Below, piece by piece: positions 12,545-25,900 of a stretch of DNA of 64,000 nucleotides (positions are counted from its first letter, which is position 1; each line of letters begins with the position of its first letter). Under the pieces are notes generated by a model, which made no database searches, was not told the origin of the DNA, and saw only the letters and a list, made by a program, of their open reading frames with translations. Origin of the DNA: Bigelowiella natans CCMP2755. Taxonomy: Eukaryota; Cercozoa; Chlorarachniophyceae. The translations under genes were made by a program, and so were the position numbers. The stretch covers positions 42,501 to 106,500 of the forward strand of contig ADNK01001278.1 of NCBI GenBank assembly GCA_000320545.1, written 5' to 3'.

Positions 12545-13836
12545 ATATTATGACGCCAAGGCCATTTGTGTCTGGTACAACACAAGTGCAAAAATTGTAT
12601 ACGTCTTGGCGGCTTGTCATACTTGAAGTCTCCGTTCAGATTGAGATTCTTCTCGGCCTTATCTCTTTAAAAGAATTAGCGCTGAAACTTTCGCTATTTT
12701 AATATATAAATCATGCTTCTAGGATGAGATTGGATGCCTTTTGCAGGAGCTTCCTTTTTTGGAACACTTAAGACTGATTAAAGTTTTCATTAGATGTAAA
12801 TAAAGGCTTTTCAGTGCAAAATTCCCGCTTTTTTTGCCGGTAACAAGAAATCGATCCAAGAACAGAGAAAAGATCGCCTAGAAATCCCATTGTTGTGGAT
12901 ATCTTCCGTGATTCCCCGTTCGAAGAGAAACAAGTTAGGTTGTTCCCTTTTTCGCCGAATCCCTCCGTTCACGGCTGAAAAGAGCCGAGGCTGATCAAAT
13001 AATTTCGAGTAATTTTCATTTGTCGTAGTTATCTTTCGGGTGTATTTTCGTTCATTCACGTTTTGGGATGTAGCTGCAAGAAAAGCTTGAAGTCGCAGGA
13101 TCAAAATGGTGCTCGCAGTATTTTCAAAATTTTGAAACTTATTGGCAACGGCTGGATTCGCTCTCTGGATTTCTTGGAAATCGACATGTTCATTCCTAAC
13201 TATGGCCTGAGTGAGGGGGATGGCTCTTCGTCTTCATGAACTGTATAATCTACTGAGGTGACCTCTAGATATGTCATAGCTGGATTTTTAGCTGCCCTGG
13301 AGATGAGCTGAATAGTGTTTCTCGCTCATGTTGTCATTGCTGCCAGAACGGCACTAGGTACCAAAACAGGAAATTACCTCTTGTGTGCTACATCAGTATT
13401 AGACATGAAACTGACTTAATCTTTAACGTACTTAGTTTTTTTGAGGTAAAGATAGAGCAGTAATATATTCATGAATTGCAATGAAGTAGTGGAAATGAAA
13501 GGAATCTCGATCTCGATCGTTTGGGTTTTTTTTCATTGGTTACATTGAATTGCTTTGCTTGTAATCTATTTCGCACGGGCAGCAGGCCACGCAGCATCGC
13601 TTATGCACATACAGACGCAGGCATTATCATGCATTGCGCCGAAATGCTACGGAAAATCTACGTTGCGAGTTTTGGCGCTAATAGAAGTTAGATTTCCCAC
13701 GGCCGGTCGTGCATTGCAGAAACCGCTATGAGCAGCAGCAATGCTTATGAATTTAGGTCACTCATAAGTACCCAATCAAATTAAACAACATGCATCTGTA
13801 TAAACACATTATCGATTTCAATCATCAACGCTATGG
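12545..13836. other. Gap without a recognisable gene
   Basis: The stretch lies between the small membrane protein gene and the 3' end of the pyrophosphatase gene. It is AT-rich. Open frames here have no splice logic or family resemblance. CATG/TGCA-type words appear in 13560-13760, close to the pyrophosphatase 3' end. Confidence 0.5.
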
Positions 13837-16321
13837 TTAATTGAAGCCTATCCAATTCTCTCCAGGCTCACGTTCACCCTGAATCAATCCTTTCCATGAC
13901 TGGATATCAGAGGAAGAAGTAATGAGATGACGAAGAAAGGAAGAGAGACAAAGAAAATAACTGATATAGGAAAGGCTGGCCATCATTGAAATTCACATGG
14001 CATTGGACATCACATGGAGTTAAGTTCCATACCTGGTGGGTGTGCAAAATAACTTCCTGAGTGAAGGCTGCATCCTGAACGATTTCATCTGCAAAATTAG
14101 TTTGCATGAATGGGCTGAAATGTCATCGAATTAACTAACGGCAGTAGCAGCAGAATGTCACCGCTTTTCGGAGAGATTCTCATCACAACGTATATATTGT
14201 ACCATAGCCAAATGTGTTAAGAGGTTTTCCATCGGGCGTTTTGTACCACCTGTGTTTGTGTTTGGGTTTGGGTTTGTGTTTGTATGTCTTTTCACTACAT
14301 ACTTCGATGAATGTAGTAGAAATATCGTACACTACCTAAACCATTCACGAATTCCTGCGATGGTGTTAGGAAGAAGTCTTTTGATATCGGCCACATCATT
14401 GAGATCCTATGGATATATGTATGGTTGGCATTAGCATTCTAAGAAGTAAAGGCTTGTAGCATGAGGGTTGCACCGATGCCAATGGATCTTCGAGGCTTAT
14501 CGCCAATACTTTCCAATCCTACACGCAGAGCAGGGAGAGGTGATCAACGCTACGTACTAAATTTTCTGCTAAATCCAAATAAATTTATTGATGAAAATGA
14601 GTGATATGTGTAACAGTCCAGCTAGGAAAAGGGAAAGATGGGGGCAAAATGGGTCTACTACTACTACCAATTCTCCAGAGTCAATCATCGCCAAAACACC
14701 TAACGGCTGGTTAGCCACCGGTATTTTCGTGACAAAATCGAAGATAATGACGACGACTAAGAGCACGGACGGCGAGCGCAAGATGAAAATAGTGACTCTA
14801 GGGGATTGTAATCATATATTTCCGGATGCGATACCAGATAACACAAATCCGCCAACGCATGCATGAGTGAGTGCACGTTCGAAACATACTACCTTCACAC
14901 GCTGGATTGACCCCATAGGAAGGATCTATATGTTGTGTCGGGTTCATTGCCTCAGGAGAACCAGAGAGAATTAAAGAAGCAACGCACCTCTGATCCAATT
15001 TCTACCACATCCAAAGGATCATTGTCGCCACAACAGTACCCAACTTCTTCGCCGCCCTTCTCGTTTGGATCCTCCCATGTCTGGGGCAGCGCGCCTTAGC
15101 AATGGAAGATCGTTCAGATTTGTTAGTGATTGTCGTAGTGATGTTTATAGGAAGTGAGCAACGTTATACAGAACCATAGTTCCAGAATATTGGCCCGTGA
15201 TAGTCTCTTAGAACACCCTTCTTCGTATCTATGGTTGTAGAAGTAAGCATTGTTTCTCCTTTACAAGCAATTTTTTTAGTCCAACAGTATTCTATATTGC
15301 ACCGCCGCTTAGCGATAAGTACCTTGGACAATAGGATTTAGCTCCAACTTCGTATTAATTTCCATCTTAGCTTTCGTGTATTTTGGAATTTCAACGACCT
15401 GAAGGAGTGCGTCGGGAAGAGGAGTAAAGGACTATCGTATTGTGAGAGTGTTTATGTATGTGCGTTCTCTTTCTTCTCTTTTCTCTGTATCTGGGCTCTC
15501 TTTTTCCTCCCTCACCATGTTGAGGCCTTCTCCTTCACAAAAGAGGGGAATATCGTGCCAGGCCGAGATTTGCTTCCCAGACTCGTTTTCTACAGTCTCC
15601 ATCTTGAAATCGGAAGTACTGCGAGGGGATCGGGTAAGGGTGATGACAAGATAGTTTCAGTTGCTGCGATGCGTTTTAGGGTAGCAACTGGGTTGCAGAT
15701 TCACTTGTTCTTTCATACTCCTCTAGCAGGACAGAATACAGATGCGACTGCATTTCTGTTTACATCATTGGCCGCTACGACATGTATGAAATATATTATC
15801 TAAGAGCCACGGTTTTTACCCTGGCTTCCCCTTCCCTACTATCGTTGCAATTCCACGATGATGACTGTGAATATTTTGGACATAATGGATGTTATCCCCA
15901 TAGCAGTTGACACTTTTCCTATTGCGTTCCAGGCACAACGGACAAAAGGCAACGACGAACAAACGACAACAATAGTAACAGCAGCATAGACCGAAGAAAC
16001 ACGCGCTCCCTTTCAGTCGACAGTGTCATCTAAATGGCTTATTGCTTCGATTTCAAATAAAGTGTCCTGCATCTTAGGGGCATCGTCTATGCTCATATTC
16101 GTACATATATCATTTGCATTCGTTGCCGACCGTCGTGTCTGCAGGAGCGCGGAGGTTAACAACCGGCGGCTCTGCTGAGAATAAGATCGCCATGCCATCG
16201 AGCTCTTGGAGCTTGTGGCCGCAATGGCCCGTACCACGGCAGCCGCAGCGGGCTTGGCCGAGCGAACGCTTCGTGTACATATCCCAGCGTACATCGTCGC
16301 CGACGACTGATGCTGCTTCAA
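13837..16321 (-). CDS. Soluble inorganic pyrophosphatase (family I)
   Basis: The enzyme hydrolyses pyrophosphate to phosphate. Well-supported exons, 5' to 3': 15618-15516, 15398-15323, 15228-15175, 15094-14988, 14925-14893 (33 nt), 14706-14668, 14518-14474, 14406-14336, 14249-14203, 14088-14033 and 13899-13837 (stop). All phases agree. The product reads through the family in order: [99 protein letters not shown] and a short tail after [10 protein letters not shown]. The metal-binding GDNDPLDV and the Asp/Lys motifs are intact. A probable first exon lies at 16321 to about 16100 and reads like a mitochondrial presequence (Arg/Ser/Ala-rich, no acids). Its junction to 15618 is unresolved, as the phases do not match directly. 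Catalytic identity is secure; the targeting is inference. Confidence 0.92.
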
Positions 16322-16536
16322 CCAGGAGTCGAGTTATGGAGGAGAAGACAAGAAGAAGTGCGACAACAATAACTAATCTTATTTCTTACCGGGAAATTAC
16401 CGATAATTATCACCATATCTCCAAAATCCCCTCGATTCGTGGCAGAAAACCAGTCAACGATTCGAAATCGAGCGGAGGATAGATCGCGGCAGTCGATTTT
16501 ATTCGGGTCAAAACCTGCCCGGTCTCCCCCCTTGCC

Positions 16537-18387
16537 ATGCGGGCTCCGGGCAGCAGCTCCAGCTCCTCGGAGATAAGGATCCCTGCTCCCTCGCCTGGAA
16601 CAGCGACTAATCCAGGAGCTATTCTTGTGAGTAGTTTTGTCATTTAGCTTGCTAAAGAGGGTCATGCAAAAAACGTCATTTCTAACATCATGATTCGGCA
16701 ACAAACAACCAACGCCAGGTGGTGCCTAAAAACGGACTGGGCAACCGCTTGCGCACGATCCTTGCTTTCGTAGTTCTGGCCCGGGAGAAGGGATCCAAGC
16801 TCTTGGTAATTATGAATATTGGAAAAGAGGAAATACACTGTGCCGAACTGCTTTATTTTGGCATTCCTGTAAGTTGTCCTCACCCTCTATGTAGGTATTC
16901 TGGGAGAAAACTCGGCCCTGCCCTGGTGATTTTACCGACTACTTCGAGCCAATACCAAACGTCACGTTCATAGGTTTGTTCCTTCAATTTTTGAATTCAC
17001 TCTCTTTCTCCCTTTTCCTTCACTCCGTTTATATGCTGTTGGGTGATGATCCGTGCGTTAGAAATCCATGAAATGTTTAGAGGAAGTGAGGACCCACTCC
17101 ATCTGCCTCGATCGCTCACGTAGCCTACTACATGGTTAGGATCTGAGAGAGCACAGATGATAAGACGAAAAGTGCTAGGGGGGCGAAAGTCAAGTGCCAA
17201 GAAGCGCCACCCACAAACCGATGAAGCAACGAATAAGGAGGAGGAGGAGGAAAAAGTCACCACGGTGTTCACTGGTCAGATGTCCATGAAAAAGCTCCTA
17301 AAAAAGTTTGGATCAAAGAAGAAGGTAGGAACTACCTTTCTTTAGTAGTTATTGTCTAGTAGTCAAGCATCTTCACTCTCTGTTTGGATTAGTTAAATGA
17401 AGGAGACCTGTCCAAGCTCTATGGCCTTATAAAGCCCGTTACAAGTTTGGAGAAAGAGGTTAAAAGTTATATAGAAATATTTATGTACGTGTATATATAT
17501 GTACATACGTATTATTGACCATAATATATTCTGGCTGTGCTCTCACTTATCGAGATAGATGAGGATTGAAACACTGCTTTGACATAATCATTACATCATC
17601 ACCATCATTCTTTAGATTTTCAAGTTTGGGGCACATCACGAAATAGAGAAACGCATTGGTCTCCACCTGAGGCGAACCGACCATGTCAAAGCTGCAAGTT
17701 CGATGGGTCAGTTCCACGACGACGACCATTTCCGGTAAGTTGCTGCTCGTACGAAGCTCGGCTGATGCAGCGGAGTGCATGGAAAGATCAACAACCATGT
17801 TTTCATACTTACCATAGGCAGATAATTGAAAAGGAAATCGGGGACGCCCCTAACGATGCAAGGTAAAAGCTATAACGTTTAGATTAAAGGATAAAGTGAC
17901 AATGGTGAATGAAGAGAATAAAATAATGAGCTATGATGACTGCTCGTTTCGTAGTCTTATTACTAGCAGGCTGAAGAATTCACTCCCCCTCTCTCCAAAT
18001 ATCACCGTGTTACATAACGAAGAGATAAATGTGCACTTATGCTATAATTGCATCATTTCCAGATTCTTCCTTGCAACGGACAATGGATTAACCCAAAAAA
18101 ACTTCCTTGAGGATGAAGAGTACGGTACGTGCTCTCTTTGTTTCGTTCATTGGCATTCACTAACATGACATCCTATCTCTTACATCTCGGTTGGCTGCTC
18201 TAGGAGATCGCATCGTAGTTTGGAAGAAAATCGATCAAAAACAGGTTGAGACAACCGACTCAACGAGACATACGACCGTGCGCGATGCAGTCATTGACGT
18301 GTAAGCACCTAACCGAATACCAGAAATCCGAAAATGTTAGGGGGTACGGGAAGAGTAGTAGTCGTGGGGAAACCGAATTCTTTCTCT

Positions 18388-18432
<45 letters not shown>

Positions 18433-18637
18433 GTCGCTGCTCTCCGCTCTCGCAATGTATTAAATACGCATCAGCTTCTTACTGGCGCTGTGCAAACGAG
18501 TGTACGGCTCAGGACTCTCAACATTCTCCACTTTGGTACTTGTGACATCGCGTTTTGATGAATTTTTGTTAACCTTTGCCCGTTCATTTCACGTTCTTAA
18601 TGCAGGCACAGCGGCTTGCAGTGAGCACCAAGGCTAG
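16537..18637 (+). CDS. Glycosyltransferase of the fucosyltransferase-like superfamily
   Basis: Exons: up to 16626, then 16719-16805, 16895-16973, an exon ending at 17324, then 17393-17458, 17616-17734, 17818-17862, 18063-18124, 18204-18300 and 18475-18637 (stop). Phases agree from 17393 onward. The start of the exon ending at 17324 (about 17150) is tentative. The Met at 16537 is a working start only; upstream exons with a signal anchor may be missing. Marks of the family are GLGNRLRTILAF near the N-terminus, CPGDFTDYFEPIPNV, the sugar-nucleotide binding HLRRTDH (17650-17690), FFLATDN, and a C-terminal AVIDVFLLALCKRVYGSGLS. The layout matches GT-B enzymes related to alpha-fucosyltransferases (GLGNR plus HxRRTD). 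These act on protein or glycan acceptors in the secretory pathway. Donor and acceptor cannot be read from the sequence. Confidence 0.8.
18391..18430. repeat. CT run before last exon of the glycosyltransferase gene
   Basis: A CT run in the intron 18301-18474, upstream of the acceptor at 18474. Confidence 0.9.
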
Positions 18638-18639
18638 GT

Positions 18640-21120
18640 GTACCAAACAAAATGTTAGTAGCAGCACAAAAGAGGATGCTGCTAGCATCAGATCCGACAC
18701 TTTTCGCGATGGTCATGAGGAGAAGAAACGATGACGGTGATTCAATCTGTCTTCCTGGTGGGGCTAGGATGATGTGAACGTTGACTGCCTCTTGTTCTCG
18801 TGCTTGTGACGTCTGTCCTGATGAGCAGCACATTGTTGACTCGTTTGTCGTTGCAGAGACCGAGAAGTGCATTGGCTCAGCAGCTCAATGATCAGAATGA
18901 ACAAACACAGTGCATGGAAATGAATGACATTGAAGATGGTCATTGGAAAATGTTGTTCGGCCATTTCAAGTGAATTCCGTTTCTGCACTGCAAACGTTGT
19001 CCATGTTGCATGCACATCACCACGTCACTGACAGGCCCAAATGCGAAGTGCCGCTGCATGAGTCATGAAGCATGCAGCAGTGACTGGGTGCAACGCCAGC
19101 CTGCTGCGCACATGCTCGCACAATCCACGTGATGTTGCATGCACACCCGTGAGATGCGCTCACATGGCCACTTGCGCACATCTAGACATCACAAATGTCA
19201 AAGAAACAGCAGTTTGAATTTGCATCAAGCGTGTTGATATCCACATTCCAACGTCTGACCATTGTTCTGCACCGCTAGACCGTCTAGCCGTGAACACGCG
19301 AACGCAACGCACACGACTGGACACAGCGTGCACCACGCCACGATGCATGCATGGCGAACTACAGAACAGCAATCGACAAAAGTCTCGCGCAAAAAATCAG
19401 AGCGCAGTTGCACATGGTGCACACTGTAGCGCGTACCACTACGCGGGCACAAGTCACGTGCGACAACAAAGGGGTTGTCGCGGATATAGAATATAGATAA
19501 CGTAGATATTAATACAGCATAGGCACGTGGGTTCCGGCGGGACTCATGGCAGCACACCGGAAGTGTGCTGCCCCACGTGCGGCGGCATTCGCGAAAGCTT
19601 CGCGAATGATTACGCAGTGCACGATTTAATAAAAATATAATCTTTAATAAAAATAAACACAACTCTTCAAAAGGAAGCAAACGTGCCTTTCCCCCCCCCT
19701 GCCTACTTGTGCACGTAGCGCCTCGGCCTGTGAACACCTTACGCGCAACAACACACGCACACACGCACACACACACACACACACAATGACACACACAATG
19801 ACACACACAATGACACACACACACACACACACACATGCACGCACGATTTTCAGCCACGATGAATCACAATCGCCAATTTCACTTTGGAAGCTGCGTTCGC
19901 ATCGTGCACCGCGCGCTCTGGCGCTCTCTGGCTCTGCGTGTGCACTACCTGCGTGTTGCGCAATGCCAGAATGGCGCGTTCGTCAACCTTCAAATCAGTT
20001 CGACAGTCTTGGTCTTGACTTCGAAATTTGAAACTTGCTAGCCTGGTTGGTGAGTTTGTGCGCGAGATTTCGCAGTCTGGTTGGGTTCTTGACGCGCACT
20101 TGCACTCCTGGCCTGCAGGACCAGGTCAGTTCGAAAACGATGCGCAGAAACCAGTGGGCAGCTGAGACCCTGTCCTGGCCCTGTCCCCTCCACCTTTTGT
20201 CCCACTTGCAAACCCAATTTCCAGGATTGGACCCGAGTCTCATTCCGTGAGGACGAAGTCAACGTCAATGCGATTCAACAAGTGAACAATGCTGGAATGG
20301 ATGCTCGTGAGGCCAGGCTAGCAGGTTCAAAGATGTCCTTTCTGAAATCAGGTTTCTGTTTGCCTGAACGATCTGCAAACTTTCACCTGAATGAATGAAT
20401 GAGTGAAGAAATTCAGCAGGAGCGGTTGAAAGGATCATGTGTCACGCTGACTCATCCGTGACCTCCCAATCACTGCACAGAAAAATGTGCGATCGACGAC
20501 ACGTTGTGCTCGCTTTTGCCAGGCCCATGACACAAGCGCGCGACATGCCAACAGCGCGAATTTTAGACCGAAACCCATAGGTTTTTGAAAGGTGTTGTTG
20601 AAGTCGCAATGGTGAAAATGCTTCATTTTCGCCACAAAATCAGCCCAAAATAGCCCATTCATTCGCAGTCTGAAATTTCGAATTTTTGAACTGGGCCACA
20701 GCCCTGGGAGGGGACATGGCGTACACTGCCATAGAGTAGGAGGATTTTCGTGCCTGGAACTCGGTCTACTCTCAAAAGACACATCGCTTATGCTCGCAGC
20801 TGATGCACGCAGCATCGACAACAATGCTCCTGGTCTATGGAAGAAGAAGACGAGGAGGAAGGGGAAGATGAGCACAATGATGAAACGAAAGCCAATGAGT
20901 GGCAGCAGCAAAATGGGAACAATATCGTTCATAGGATCAATTGTTATCCTGTAATAATCTAACCCTGTTAATGCTTTCGTATCTCAAGTGTCAGCTAAAG
21001 ACATCAAATTAACCGTCCGTGTGTATTAGCGAAGCTTGGCATGATTGGGTTGCTTGTACTGATCTCTATCCTTTTAATCCCTTTTACTTCCATGTTTATT
21101 CCTCTGCTATCTACGCATGC
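18640..21120. other. Gene-poor stretch with palindromic words and AC repeats
   Basis: No supported exon is seen between the glycosyltransferase stop and the first clear transporter exon at 21123. Missing 5' exons of the transporter may lie in the last part. The region around 18980-19500 is rich in TGCATG and CACGTG-like words. AC repeats lie at 19751-19832. Long open frames on the minus strand (19225-19857, 20435-20932) show no family resemblance and no codon logic, so I treat them as chance. Confidence 0.55.
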
Positions 21121-21122
21121 AG

Positions 21123-22288
21123 ATTTAACAACAACGCAGGGCCTGGTATGCTAGCGCTGCCCGTTGTCTTCCAACAAGCAGGGATTGTTCCCACCCTGAC
21201 TCTCCTCACGGTTTGCCTTGAAAGCAGCATATGTTCATGCATGAATCCAGCGAGAGGCAACTGTATGATTCAGTTTTATATGTTTCTCTTTTGAAGCTGA
21301 CAGCTATATAGTCTTATTTATCGCCCTTTTGGAACATTTTTCACAGATATTCTGCTCCTTATCTGCGCTTTCAGCTACGATGCTCTGTGAGGTCAGAGAG
21401 GCCTGCTTGGCAATTGAGGGAGAAAATTGGAAACAATGATAATCTTCCGTATTTACCCCTCTCTCTATAGAGCACGTGAATGTCCAAGTTTTTCCGCTGA
21501 ACTGCACTTCCCATTAATCACCATATACAGTTATTTCTGACGCTTTCTTCTTCTTCTTCTTCTTCTTCTTCTCCTCTTTTTGCTCTTTCTTCTTTTTAAA
21601 GTCGGTGGATATCTTGCATCGCATTCGAACGCGGTAGACGACGCAGCTCTAGAGAGTTCCCTTTGCTGTTGTTGTTATTGCTGTTGCTGTGGGAGTGAGT
21701 GGTAGCGATAGCAGTAGCAGTAGCAGTAGCAGTAGTAGTAGCAGTAGTAAGTAGTAGGGGTTCGGCGTTGTGTCGCATTAAGGTAGTATGAGAACGAGGG
21801 AATCCTATATCCACGGGACAACCCGCCCCTTATGCCTACGAGTCTGCGGGCCAGCATACGTCTTTGATGTTACCAAGCATTGTAATGAGCTCCCACTTTG
21901 TCTAGATACCCGCATCTTTGTGGGGGCCTCGGGGATCTGCAGCGATACGAATTCAGCAATGTATTTAACAGTAGTTATAGTTATTAGTAGTCTGAATAGA
22001 AGAAGTAGGGAAGATAATTCACCAACAGCAGTAGTCTAGCTTTGAAGGTGATGACTAACAAGTCCCCTTTTGTATATTGACTTCACGTGAATCTTCATCA
22101 GATCGTTCGCTTTTTCTACGGAGATTTTTGGTACTCGATTTGCCAGGTGCGTATGGGGGAAAGATTGAGTGTGTCGCATGCGTATAGCTTTCTTGTTGCG
22201 TGATATGTGGCGGAATCTATAGTCTCTCTCCACCCCCACTCACAATTATTGACAATTCCACGCGTACCATTAATATACATATCAGGAC

Positions 22289-22322
<34 letters not shown>

Positions 22323-22902
22323 CCTTTGATATCAATTCACTATATTGGTCCTTTTCAGGTGGCTTATTACTTGTCGCTACAGTCGATTAACATGGCCAGT
22401 ATCATCGTTTGTGCGCAGGTTGTGTTTTCCTTGTAGTTGTTGTCGTTGTTGTTGTATGTCTTCTCCAAATCCCTATTATTCATCGCACAAAATCCTTAGG
22501 GCATGGACAATGCGATCATCTATGTATTCGGAAGGTGGGCAAAAGAGTACTGTAGGAATAGTGACTAGTAGTAGCAGCAGTAGTAGTAGCAGCAGCAGTA
22601 GTAGTAGTAGTAGTAGAAGGTCAAGAAGTGAATCAATGACGGCAGATTCGCTCTGTATATTGATGATAGTGAAAATCCACTCAGCTCTCTCTCTCTCTCT
22701 CTCCCCCCCCCCCTTATACTACTGCTGCTGCTGTCGCTGTTATTATCATTACTCCTGATGTTAGATCCCATGCGCTTGAGTTTTATCCATCTCTGGGGTT
22801 TGTCGACTCTGACGTGAGCGGAGAATCCGTACGTGAAACGATTCTTGTCGTAGTAGTAAAGTTGTAGTGGTAGAGTGCTAGTGCTAGTGCTAGTGCTAGT
22901 GC

Positions 22903-22935
<33 letters not shown>

Positions 22936-25900
22936 AAGTTATAGTTGTTTAAAAAATATATGTAACACCGGTGAATATGATTATGATGACGATGGTGGTG
23001 ATGTGGTCCTCTTATCGTTGCATATTCGCTGTATGCATGGAGTGGTTTTCATTTGTTTTTAAACGCTGAACTCTCGTCACCTCATCCTCCTCCATTGCGG
23101 ACAGATTTTTGGGTCGGGCGCGTGCGTGCTCTCCCTCGGCTACTTGCTTCTCCTCGGTGAGTGAACGCATGACCCTTCTTGCTCGGGTTTTGTGGCAAGT
23201 AAGCTATGAGCAAAGTTGGAAGAAGAATGGAGGAGCACATGAGGATGCAGATCGCATTAGTATCTGTGGTGTGTGGGCAGGGGGTGCTCTTCCTCCTTCT
23301 CCTTCTCTTCTTCATTCTTTTTCCCAATTTCCAATCTCACCCTCCACTCCCAGCTCTTGCTATGATCTCGCCATCTCATCGTTGGATGTGGTATGACTGT
23401 GGGTTGCTGCATTTGTTTGCAGTTGTGTTCGCACCTCTTGGGTTTATGGGTCTTGGCGATAGCGTGGTGTTCAACTACCTCTCCTTTGCTATCACTGCCG
23501 GCATACTGATCCAGTCAGTGCTCTCGATTATCACAAGATTATTGATAATGACGATGATGATGATGACGATGATGACGATGATGACGATGGTGGTGATGAC
23601 AACAACGATATCCTTTTCTAATATAATTATCACCGTGTTGTTTGCGCGTGCGTCGGCGTAGCTTTCTCCGTCACTTCGTCGAGAGGGGGACGGACACAAG
23701 ATCGACTCCGATATTCGGTCATGACACAAGTCAACTCCTCGGCATCATGGTCAGATACTCCTACTACTAGTTGTTGTTGTGATGGGAGGAGGTGGGGGAG
23801 GTGGTGGTGACGATGATGTCCATGTAAGTCATGCTACTTCTTTATATTGTTTTACGTGCTACTCGTTGAGTCCGTGCTGCTTGATATCATCGTTCTATTG
23901 CATGTTTGGTATGAATTCAGTGTTGCATATTATATTGGGTGTTTTTAGTCTCATTATTTATTGCGAATGCTGCATGAATCAATCAACCAGTTACACCTTT
24001 AATGTCTACATCTCTCCCCCTATTATGCCTCCTTTCTCTCTCTCTCTCTCTTTCTCTTTGCGCATTTTTCATTTGCAGGTCTTTTGTTTCTCCTCTGCAA
24101 CACTCGTACCTTCATGGTACAATGAGAAGGTTTGTGAATTGCCATGAAACGCTGCGCCACAATCGCAGCTACATCGTAGCACATATTTTAACACATATGC
24201 GTGTGTGTATGTGGGTTATATAAAGGGGCCAAGGGTCGACGGCAATCTATCTGTTTGGTACATTATCATAGAGACAAAGACGATTACGACATTATGAGAG
24301 AAAATATACGAGTATTTTGGGTATCGTCACGATATCGTACTACCCATATGCTGACAACATTGTTTATCATAATCCACCAATATGAGTAGACATATCTCAC
24401 CATCATCATCCTACCAACTCTCCCATGATCAGACGGAGATTCAACAATATAACAGTGTTTTGTTATTGTTAGTATTGTTACTATTTACTAATCATCATCT
24501 GTGGCAAGTTTCAAGTCGATTCCCTATCGCATGAACGATGAGAAATACCTTGGATAGTGCCGTAGCAGCAGCATCGAAACTATTTCGCAGCAGTACTTTA
24601 ATATGTTTTTCTGCTCCTCCTCCTCCTCCACCCTCTTCTGCCCTTTGTTATGTTGCTGTTGCTACTGCCAGGTCTGCCACCTGCGCAATGTCGTGGATCT
24701 ATCTTCTCATCGGTAGTAACGATGATGATGATGATGATGATGACGATGAAATTCATGATTCAGGCGTATGATATACTGGGTGCAGATGAATGTTCGCACA
24801 CACACACACACTCACACACACACACACACACACACCGACACTTGGATCCTTCATCATCGTCACTTCTTCTTTGTCGTCGGTACAGAGGAAAGAATAAGAA
24901 TGTAATGCAATACTACCTTCCTGCTAGAACGCTGCCGTGCAAGCTTGTTGGTTATTGGTATCGGCAATAAATGATAGGTGTACTGGGGGCTTGGGCATAT
25001 CCTGAGGTGATATCGGACAACGTGCTCAACGTAATGTCGACTCCAGGCACGGACGTTTTCACCAGAGTAATGGCGAACAATAAGAATAACAACAACAACA
25101 ACAACACCATGATTAATAAATAGGAAGAGACTCCTCAATACACTACCACCACCACCACCACCACTACTACCACCATCATCTCCATGTCTCCGATGAAGCT
25201 ATTAACGTTCATGCTGCTGTGCTTGTTGTCGATGATTCAGTCGTGTGTGCTGGTATTTCTGCTTGGCACGATTGCTCCTGGAATTGCCATGCGATCGATT
25301 ACCTTGAGGCTAAACCTCTCCTCCTCCTCATCATCATCTGCATCTGGGCGCGGCCTTGGCAGCGATGCCGACACAACCAGAGCAACACTGGAGACCAGGA
25401 GGAGGAGGAGGAGGAGGAGAGAGAAGAGGAGAGAGAGATTAGAGGCGGAAAAGGGGCAGATAGTGTTTAGCGACGATGAGGATGAGGAGGAAGAGAGAGG
25501 AGAGACTGAGGAAGAAAAACAACAGTCACAGCAAGAGGAGGTGAGGGATTGATTCGTAATGTATACCTCTTCCTGGAAGTTGCCATGCTGTCTCTCTCTT
25601 ACCTATCGCCTCGCCCCTCCTATCTGGCCTTTTTTCATCGTCATCGTCGCTGTTTATATCATCACCATCATCACCATCACCTTGAATTCGCTTCTAAGGA
25701 AACAATTGCGGCGCTCCATGGGCCTGGGCCATCGTCATCCCTATCTCCTTCTCCCTCCACCACCTCCTCTTCATCCGAATCCAAATCATCGATATGTAGC
25801 ATAAAAAATCTTGCCAGGTAGTATGAGAGGGCGGAGAGAAGGAGGAGAAGGCATTGGTAGAGAATAGTGTGGGTGAAAATTCGAAAATTCCTCTTCTACT

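Noticed and set aside
12811-13104. 97-codon minus-strand open frame
   Set aside because: AT-rich, with no splice partners and no family resemblance; treated as chance.
16114-16482. Plus-strand open frame of 122 codons
   Set aside because: It lies opposite the presumed pyrophosphatase leader exon, has an unlikely composition and no link to the downstream glycosyltransferase frame.
19225-19857. 210-codon minus-strand open frame
   Set aside because: It runs through an AC/TG repeat giving Cys/Val runs, and the remainder has no recognisable protein character.
20435-20932. 165-codon minus-strand open frame with a hydrophobic start
   Set aside because: No family match, no neighbouring exon signals, and it sits in biased word-rich DNA. 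It could be real, but there is nothing to support it.
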